Below, in pieces: positions 31,621 to 36,253 of a stretch of DNA of 36,253 bases (its first letter is position 1; each line of letters opens with the position of its first letter). A program made the position numbers and the translations under genes. Under the pieces are notes generated by a model. The model had not been told where the DNA came from and searched no databases. It was given only the letters and a program-made list of their open reading frames with translations. Location: the NCBI RefSeq assembly GCF_016901735.1, contig NZ_JACLZC010000026.1, forward strand, positions 1-36,253, in the 5' to 3' direction. The stretch is from Pseudoflavonifractor phocaeensis (GTDB taxonomy: Bacteria > Bacillota > Clostridia > Oscillospirales > Oscillospiraceae).

Positions 31621-32871
31621 ATGAAACAGAACATCCGCACCAAATGGTTTGCCCTGACCCTGACCGCCGCCCTGGCCCTGACCACTCTGACCGCCTGCGG
31701 GAACGGCGCCGGCACGGCGTCCCTCCCCGAGACCCCCGGCACCAGCGCCCCCCTCCTGGAAGAGAGCGGCGGCGTGGCCGGCACCGTCCTGCTGAGCGTG
31801 AACCCGGAGATCGAGATGGATTATGACGATCTGGGCAACGTGGTGGCCCTCACCGGCCGCAACCAGGAGGCCCAGACCCTGCTGGCCTCCTACACCGGCT
31901 ATGAGGGCCGGCCCTGTACCCAGGTGGTGGGAGAGCTGGTGGACGAGATCAATGCCCTGGGCTACTTCGACGCCACCGTGGGCGGCCACGAGAAGAACAT
32001 CATCCTGAAGCTGGAGCGGGGCTCCGTCTACCCCAATGACCAGTTCCTGAACGAACTGGCCGAGGCGGTCCGGCTGGTGGTGGAGACCGACCAGATCGGC
32101 TCCCAGGCCGTGACCCTGGACCAAGACGACTACGACGACGCCTACGGGGACAAGGGGTACATCAACGCCTCCGCCGCTCAGAGCATCCTCTCCACCCAGC
32201 TGGGCCGGGACGATCTGCAGTTTGTGGAGAAGGAGTACGACCTGGACGACGGGGAGTACGAGGTGGAATTCGTCCTGGACGGCGTGGAGTACGAGTATGA
32301 GGTGAACGCCTACACCGGCAAGGTCACCGAGATGGACGCGGAGTTCCAGGACTATGACGACACCGACTATGGCCCGGGCAGCGACGGGATCACCGATTAC
32401 GGCGTGACTGACTACGACGACACCGACTACGGCCCCAATGCCGACGGGATCACCGACTATGACGACACGGACTATGGCCCCAACAATGATGGAATCACCG
32501 ATTACGACGACACCGACTACGGTCCCAACGCCGACGGCATCACCGATTACGACGACACGGACTACGGCCCCAACGCCGACGGCGTCACCGATTACGACGA
32601 CACCGACTACGGCCCCAACGCCGACGGCGTCACCGATTACGACGATACCGACTACGGCCCCAACGCCGACGGCGTCACCGACTACGACGACACCGACTAC
32701 GGCCCCAACGCCGACGGCGTCACCGATTACGACGATACCGATTACGGTCCCAATGCCGACGGCATCACCGATTACGACGACACCGACTACGGCCCCAACG
32801 CCGACGGCATCACCGACTACGATGACGACCGGGACGATGATGACGACGATGATGACGGCTGGGACGACTGA
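31621..32871 (+). CDS. Lipoprotein with RsgI-type domain, PepSY-like segment and ten Asp-rich repeats
   Basis: A 416-residue exported lipoprotein (FALTLTAALALTTLTACGNG; lipobox LTAC). Residues ~55-160 resemble the extracellular RsgI domain of the neighbouring anti-sigma factor (GTVLLSVNPEIEMDYDDLGNVVALTGRNQEAQTLL). A PepSY-like unit follows (YDLDDGEYEVEFVLDGVEYEYEVNAYTGKVTEMD). Ten 15-residue repeats and a poly-Asp tail close the protein. Each unit DYDDTDYGPNADGVT holds five Asp, two Tyr and two Thr. NADGxTDYDD resembles calcium-binding thrombospondin type-3-like loops. AAGGAG lies nine bases before the ATG. Sharing two modules with RsgI suggests a soluble co-sensor, decoy or regulon target; function is unproven. 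Confidence 0.85.
   Translation: MKQNIRTKWFALTLTAALALTTLTACGNGAGTASLPETPGTSAPLLEESGGVAGTVLLSVNPEIEMDYDDLGNVVALTGRNQEAQTLLASYTGYEGRPCTQVVGELVDEINALGYFDATVGGHEKNIILKLERGSVYPNDQFLNELAEAVRLVVETDQIGSQAVTLDQDDYDDAYGDKGYINASAAQSILSTQLGRDDLQFVEKEYDLDDGEYEVEFVLDGVEYEYEVNAYTGKVTEMDAEFQDYDDTDYGPGSDGITDYGVTDYDDTDYGPNADGITDYDDTDYGPNNDGITDYDDTDYGPNADGITDYDDTDYGPNADGVTDYDDTDYGPNADGVTDYDDTDYGPNADGVTDYDDTDYGPNADGVTDYDDTDYGPNADGITDYDDTDYGPNADGITDYDDDRDDDDDDDDGWDD
32350..32814 (+). repeat. 45-bp tandem repeat array, ten units
   Basis: Unit 1 occupies 32350-32394, a 15-bp partial unit 32395-32409, and nine consecutive units 32410-32814. Units differ mostly at synonymous third positions, plus Ile/Val alternation and one NND variant. 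This indicates recent expansion by slippage or unequal crossover. Repeat units contain no stop codon in several frames, which creates long false frames on both strands. Confidence 0.95.
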
Positions 32872-33550
32872 GCCCCTCCGCCTGCGCCACGAGGTCAAGC
32901 ACCAGATCTCTCCCCAGGAGGATCTGGTGCTCGCCTCCAGGCTGGGGAAGCTCTTTCCCCGGGACGGCCACGCCGGGCCGGACGGCTCCTACCGGGTGAC
33001 CAGCCTGTATTTCGACACCCCCTACGATACCGCCCTCCGGGAGAAGCTGGACGGGGTGGACCGGCGGGAGAAGTTCCGCCTGCGGTACTACGGGGAGCGC
33101 CCGGATTTTCTCAAGCTGGAGAAAAAATTTAAGGTGAACGGCCTGTGCGGCAAGCGGTCCGCCCGCCTGACCTGGTCGGAGGCGGAGCGGCTGCTCTCCG
33201 GGGAGGACGCCTTCCTTCTGGAGCGGGGGGAGCCCCTGCTGTCGGAGCTGTACCACAAGCTCCGGGGGACGCTGCTGCGGCCCAGGACGGTGGTGTGCTA
33301 TGACCGGGAGGCATTCCTGTACGCCCCCGGAAACGTCCGGGTGACCCTGGACCGGGACCTGCGCACCTGCGGGGACAGCGCCGGCTTCCTGTCCCCAGGA
33401 GCCTTTCCCCTCAGGCCCCTGGAGGGGGTGACGGTACTGGAGGTCAAGTACGATGCCTTTCTCCCCGACCTGGTGCGGCTGGCCGTCCAGACGCCGGGCC
33501 GCCGGGCGGGGGCCTGTTCCAAATACGCCCTGTGCCGGCGGTTTGACTGA
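32852..33550 (+). CDS. VTC-domain polyphosphate polymerase-type protein
   Basis: A 232-residue protein with the triphosphate-tunnel (TTM/VTC) fold. Expected tunnel residues appear in RHEVKHQI near the N terminus, KFRLRYYGERPDFLKLEKKFKVNG (~65-90), TVVCYDREAFLY, VRVTLDRDLRT and VLEVKYDAFLPDLV. In yeast the VTC4 domain makes polyphosphate from ATP; bacterial stand-alone versions are commonly beside DUF4956 genes. It is a single domain without SPX regulation. The start (ATG 32852 or 32849) lies inside the end of the repeat lipoprotein gene, so expression is translationally coupled; the open frame extends far upstream only because the repeats lack stops. Confidence 0.88.
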   Translation: MTAGTTEPLRLRHEVKHQISPQEDLVLASRLGKLFPRDGHAGPDGSYRVTSLYFDTPYDTALREKLDGVDRREKFRLRYYGERPDFLKLEKKFKVNGLCGKRSARLTWSEAERLLSGEDAFLLERGEPLLSELYHKLRGTLLRPRTVVCYDREAFLYAPGNVRVTLDRDLRTCGDSAGFLSPGAFPLRPLEGVTVLEVKYDAFLPDLVRLAVQTPGRRAGACSKYALCRRFD

Positions 33551-33576
33551 GAACGAAGAAAAGAGGTGTGGCTGCC

Positions 33577-34257
33577 ATGCCCACGTTCACCTTTCAGGAC
33601 ATCTTCAAATCCAGCTTTCTGGAGCGGCTGGACGCGGTCTCCCTGCCGGACGCCGCCATCGCCCTGGCGCTGGCCTTCTGCCTGGGCCTGTTCATCTTCC
33701 TGGCCTATAAAAAATGCTACGCCGGGGTCATGTACGCCCCCAGCTTCGGGGTGACCCTCATCGCCCTCACCCTCATCACAACCCTGCTGATCCTGGCGGT
33801 GACCAGCAACATCGTCCTCTCCCTGGGCATGGTGGGCGCCCTGTCCATCGTCCGCTTCCGTACCGCCATCAAGGAGCCCATGGATATCGCCTTCCTGTTC
33901 TGGGCCATCGCGGCGGGCATCGTGCTGGCGGCGGGGCTGATCCCCCTGGCGGTGGTGGGCAGCCTATTTGTGGGGGTGGTGCTGCTGGTGTTCTCCCGGC
34001 AGAAGAACGGGGAGTCCCCCTACATCCTGGTGGTCCACTGCGCCGACCAGGATGTGGAGGGGCAGGTGCGCGCCCTGGTGGAGGCCCGGGTGCGGCGGCT
34101 GAATCTGAAGAGCAAGAGCGTGGCCCCGGGCCAGATCGAGCTGAACTACGAGGTGCGCCTGCGGGATGCCGACACGGAGTTCGTCAATGAGCTGGGGGCC
34201 ATGGAGGGCGTGGGGAACGTGGTGCTGGTCTCCTACAACGGGGACTACATGGGGTGA
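33577..34257 (+). CDS. DUF4956 membrane protein
   Basis: A 226-residue protein. Four hydrophobic segments span residues ~25-140 (AIALALAFCLGLFIFLAY, FGVTLIALTLITTLLILAV, NIVLSLGMVGALSIVRFRTAI, DIAFLFWAIAAGIVLAAGLIPLAVVGSLFVGVVLLVF). A soluble C-terminal domain follows (SPYILVVHCADQDVEGQVRALVEARVRRLNLKSK...NELGAMEGVGNVVLVSYNGDYMG). GALSIVRFRTAIKEP is the most distinctive family motif. DUF4956 genes habitually neighbour VTC and CotH genes, so it may export or position polyphosphate or anchor the complex; this is inference. AAGAGG supports ATG 33577 over an upstream GTG. Confidence 0.88.
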   Translation: MPTFTFQDIFKSSFLERLDAVSLPDAAIALALAFCLGLFIFLAYKKCYAGVMYAPSFGVTLIALTLITTLLILAVTSNIVLSLGMVGALSIVRFRTAIKEPMDIAFLFWAIAAGIVLAAGLIPLAVVGSLFVGVVLLVFSRQKNGESPYILVVHCADQDVEGQVRALVEARVRRLNLKSKSVAPGQIELNYEVRLRDADTEFVNELGAMEGVGNVVLVSYNGDYMG

Positions 34258-34261
34258 GGCC

Positions 34262-35704
34262 ATGATCCGCCACCGGCATATCGATCTTATCTGCGGCGGG
34301 GCCATCCTATTGGCCCTGGTCCTCACCGGTCTGCTCTGCTTCGGGGAGGCTCTGGGCCTCCGGCCCGCCAGCGCCGCGCCCGGGTACGCCTCCCGCCTCT
34401 TTGACGATGGCCGGGTCCACACCGTGGACCTGCGGGTGGAGGACTGGGCGGCTTTCCTCGAAAACGCCCCGGCGGAGGAGTATATCCCCTGCACCGCGGT
34501 CATCGACGGGGAGGAGTTTTACCAGGTGGGCCTGCGGGCCAAGGGGAACAACTCCCTCCGGCTGACGGAGGAGTACGGCCTGTCCCGGTACAGTCTGAAG
34601 CTGGAATTCGACCACTATGTGGACGGGGGCAACTACCATGGCCTGGACAAGTTCTCCCTGGACGCCTCCTTTCAGGACAACAGTTATCTCAAAACGTACC
34701 TGGTCTACGACATGATGGACTATATGGAGGTACCGGCGCCCTTGTGTAGCTACGCCTGGGTGACGGTGAACGGTCAGCCTTGGGGGCTGTTTCTGGCCAT
34801 TGAGGAGCCGGAGGAGGCCTTTGCCCGGCGGAACTTCGGGCCGGACCACGGCCAGCTCTACAAGCCGGACTACCGCTCCCTCCGGGCGGAAAACGCCGAC
34901 GTGGCCCTGCGGTACATCAATGACGACCCTGCCAGCTACCCCAACCTTTTTGACAACGCCAAGTTTGACGTGGATGAGGCGGACCAGGCGCGGCTCATTG
35001 AGGCCCTGCGGGTGCTGTCCACGGGAGAAAACCTGGAGACGGCGGTGAATGTGGACCAGGTGCTGCGGTATTTTACCGTCCAGGTGTTTGTCATGAACTG
35101 GGACAGCTATCTGGGCCACACCGGGCACAACTACTTTCTCTACGAGGAGGATGGGATCCTCTCCATCCTGCCCTGGGACTACAACCTGGCCTTCGGCACC
35201 TATGCCCTGGGGATGACCAATCCCGTCCGGGACCCTGACGTGCTGATCAACTGGCCGGTGAACACCCCCGCCCGGGGGGAGGTCATGCTGGAGCGGCCTC
35301 TGTATCACAATCTGATGAAAAACAGAGACTATTTTGCCCGGTACCACGCCTATTTCGGCCAACTGCTCTCGGAGTATTTCGAGAGCGGCCGGTATGAGGC
35401 AGTCATCCGGCAGGCACAGGTCATGATCGTTCCCTATGTGGAGGTCGATCCCACCGCCTTCTGCTCCTATGAGGATCATCTGCTGGCGGTAGACACGCTG
35501 CTGGAGGTGTGCCGCCTGCGCTCTGAGAGCATTCGGGGGCAACTGGAGGGGAACTACCCCATCACCCTGGCCCAGCAGGAGTCGAATCCGGGGGCGGGGG
35601 TGGACGCCTCCCATGTGGATCTGCGGGCGCTGGGGGATTTCGACGACCTGGAGGCTGCGAAGGAGCGGCAGAATGAGGCCGCGGCAATTGCGGGGGTGGA
35701 ATAA
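34262..35704 (+). CDS. cotH: CotH-family protein kinase
   Basis: A 480-residue protein with an N-terminal membrane anchor or signal (HIDLICGGAILLALVLTGLLCF) and a CotH kinase domain. Motifs: RAKGNNSLRL (ATP site), YSLKLEFDHYVDGGNYHGLDKFSLDASFQDNSYLKTYLVYDMM, GQPWGLFLAIEEPEEAF (helix bearing a conserved Glu), NWDSYLGHTGHNYFLY (catalytic) and LPWDYNLAFG (metal-binding, DFG-like). CotH of Bacillus phosphorylates spore-coat proteins; relatives act outside the cytosol. GAGG lies before the ATG, seven bases after the DUF4956 stop. It is the last gene of the operon. Possible substrates are the Thr/Tyr-containing acidic repeats upstream, which is a hypothesis. Confidence 0.9.
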   Translation: MIRHRHIDLICGGAILLALVLTGLLCFGEALGLRPASAAPGYASRLFDDGRVHTVDLRVEDWAAFLENAPAEEYIPCTAVIDGEEFYQVGLRAKGNNSLRLTEEYGLSRYSLKLEFDHYVDGGNYHGLDKFSLDASFQDNSYLKTYLVYDMMDYMEVPAPLCSYAWVTVNGQPWGLFLAIEEPEEAFARRNFGPDHGQLYKPDYRSLRAENADVALRYINDDPASYPNLFDNAKFDVDEADQARLIEALRVLSTGENLETAVNVDQVLRYFTVQVFVMNWDSYLGHTGHNYFLYEEDGILSILPWDYNLAFGTYALGMTNPVRDPDVLINWPVNTPARGEVMLERPLYHNLMKNRDYFARYHAYFGQLLSEYFESGRYEAVIRQAQVMIVPYVEVDPTAFCSYEDHLLAVDTLLEVCRLRSESIRGQLEGNYPITLAQQESNPGAGVDASHVDLRALGDFDDLEAAKERQNEAAAIAGVE

Positions 35705-35716
35705 GAGGGTAGCTCA

Positions 35717-35747
35717 TATTGTTTACTGTCCCGTAAATTTTGAGCTG
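35717..35747 (+). repeat. Dispersed motif, copy C
   Basis: ATTGTTTACTGTCCCG followed by TAAATTTTGAGC, 12 bp after the cotH stop, matches the copies at 3833 and 14844. A partial inverted copy (CCCTCAAAAATTAC) follows at 35776-35789. Confidence 0.55.
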
Positions 35748-35809
35748 CCTCCGGCATAAATGGATTACGTTATTTCCCTCAAAAATTACAACGCAGACGG
35801 GCAGAAAAT

Positions 35810-35861
35810 GCCTCCCCACTTTGTCGGCGGACGTGCCGCCGGCAAAAGAGGGGAGGCGCTT
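35810..35861 (+). terminator. Terminator of the cotH operon
   Basis: GCCTCCCC pairs with GGGGAGGC; an inner helix (CGGCGG/CCGCCG) adds stability, and GCTTTTGAC follows. Confidence 0.78.
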
Positions 35862-35996
35862 TTGACCACATTTTCAGCCACAGCGCGATGTGGAGTATAC
35901 GGAAACAGGATGCTCAAAAAGTGGCGGAAAGCAAGCAGATCGGAGTGTATATCGCTATAAAGTACGAAAAATAGTTAGAAAAAAGTTCCAAAGCCG

Positions 35997-36042
35997 CTTG
36001 GTAAGGATGAGGTCGGCAGTTCGAATCTGCCTAGCAGCTCCA
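35997..36042 (+). repeat. attR: 46-bp duplicate of the tRNA-Thr 3' end
   Basis: Identical to 606-651, from within the anticodon arm to CCA. The sequence before it (AAAAAGTTCCAAAGCCG) does not resemble the 5' half of a tRNA, so this is a remnant and not a second gene. A tRNA-type terminator follows at once. The 35705-36253 stretch otherwise holds motif C, the operon terminator and the flank described below. Confidence 0.88.
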
Positions 36043-36081
36043 AAAGTCCTCGAAAGCTTCGGTTTTCGAGGACTTTTTTTA
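36043..36081 (+). terminator. Probable native terminator of tRNA-Thr
   Basis: AGTCCTCGAAA pairs with TTTTCGAGGACT around GCTTCGG, followed by a run of T. It lies directly after the duplicated CCA end, as expected for the original tRNA operon terminator displaced by the island. Confidence 0.85.
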
Positions 36082-36086
36082 TAATT

Positions 36087-36125
36087 GCCGGACAGGAAAT
36101 TTATGTTTCCCGCCCGGCTTTTTTG
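36087..36125 (+). terminator. Second terminator-like hairpin beyond attR
   Basis: GCCGG-GGAAA pairs imperfectly with TTTCC-CCGGC and is followed by TTTTTTG. It may be a backup terminator of the chromosomal tRNA operon. Confidence 0.5.
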
Positions 36126-36200
36126 CGCTTGCGCAGGGTGGAAAAAGGTCGTGTCAAGGATTTTTCGCACTTTGGTTTGCAGATTCTGTTTTAAATGAAG

Positions 36201-36253
36201 TCAGCCAGCAACAGAGGCGTCCTCAAGGGCTGCCTCCAGGTGCTTCATGTTCA
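36201..36253 (-). CDS. Possible C-terminal end of a chromosomal gene (partial)
   Basis: On the minus strand the last 17 codons of the window read NMKHLEAALEDASVAG and then TGA. The composition is protein-like, but the fragment is too short to identify or to prove coding. Confidence 0.25.
   Translation of the reverse strand, partial: NMKHLEAALEDASVAG

Noticed and set aside
32350..32814. Tandem array considered as CRISPR
   Set aside because: Units are contiguous with no unique spacers, keep a single reading frame and encode a regular peptide; no cas genes are present.
32438..32851. N-terminal Thr/Pro-rich extension of the VTC protein through the repeat array
   Set aside because: The frame is open only because the repeat unit lacks stops there; the VTC domain begins at 32852 and the repeat is clearly coding in the lipoprotein frame.
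31444..32898. A 484-codon minus-strand frame rich in Val, Gly and Ile across the Asp repeat
   Set aside because: It is produced by the stop-free 45-bp repeat read backwards, has no ribosome site, and lies wholly antisense to well-supported genes.
35997..36042. Second tRNA-Thr gene
   Set aside because: Only the 3' half is present; the preceding bases do not form a D-arm or 5' acceptor strand.

Overview
The window looks like chromosomal DNA from a GC-rich gut Clostridia species, probably Oscillospiraceae-like (Flavonifractor/Oscillibacter/Intestinimonas group). This is inferred from strong AGGAGG ribosome sites, a 5S-tRNA cluster of Firmicutes type, SLH-domain and CotH proteins, a SigI/RsgI pair, ECF and Phn-type transporters, and the style of the mobile module. 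It is not proven from a marker gene.

Layout. (1) 1-651: the 3' part of a 5S rRNA gene, then tRNA-Asn(GTT), tRNA-Met/Ile2(CAT), tRNA-Trp(CCA), tRNA-Asp(GTC) and tRNA-Thr(GGT). (2) The last 46 bases of tRNA-Thr (606-651) recur exactly at 35997-36042, followed there by what looks like the native tRNA terminator. Everything between therefore reads as a ~35.4 kb island integrated at the 3' end of tRNA-Thr. (3) 652-8084: an integrative mobilizable module, all on the minus strand: two tandem overlapping tyrosine recombinases, a zinc-ribbon protein, a Sel1-repeat relaxase, its RHH accessory protein, an inverted-repeat-rich candidate oriT, a winged-helix replication-type protein, an excisionase-like protein and a sigma-region-4-like protein. 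No type IV secretion genes are visible.

(4) 8240-14781, plus strand: a LacI-family regulator and a Phn-like ABC importer operon, followed by a cytosolic UshA-like phosphoesterase and an inositol-monophosphatase-family enzyme. A deletion has joined the middle of phnD to the Walker A region of phnC, so the importer looks broken. (5) 15007-18306, minus: a vWA/solute-binding lipoprotein, an XpaC-family protein and a second solute-binding protein. (6) 18501-24314, minus: a complete ECF importer (S, fused AA, T) with a PHP hydrolase, a second inositol-monophosphatase-family enzyme and an RpiR regulator. (7) 24456-25829, minus: PhoH with a PIN domain, preceded by a leader that ends in an intrinsic terminator. 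(8) 26240-28772, plus: an SLH-anchored choice-of-anchor-I surface protein and a small helical protein. (9) 28840-35704: a PepSY lipoprotein facing a plus-strand operon of SigI, an RsgI-like anti-sigma factor, a lipoprotein that repeats both the RsgI-type domain and an Asp-rich 15-residue repeat, a VTC polyphosphate polymerase-type protein, DUF4956 and a CotH kinase.

Two themes recur. Uptake of phosphorylated small molecules is suggested by two importers, each operonic with an IMPase-family phosphatase, plus a nucleotidase. The right end suggests a SigI-controlled envelope module joining acidic repeat proteins with a polyphosphate-polymerase-fold enzyme and a protein kinase; this is the best candidate for an undescribed system.
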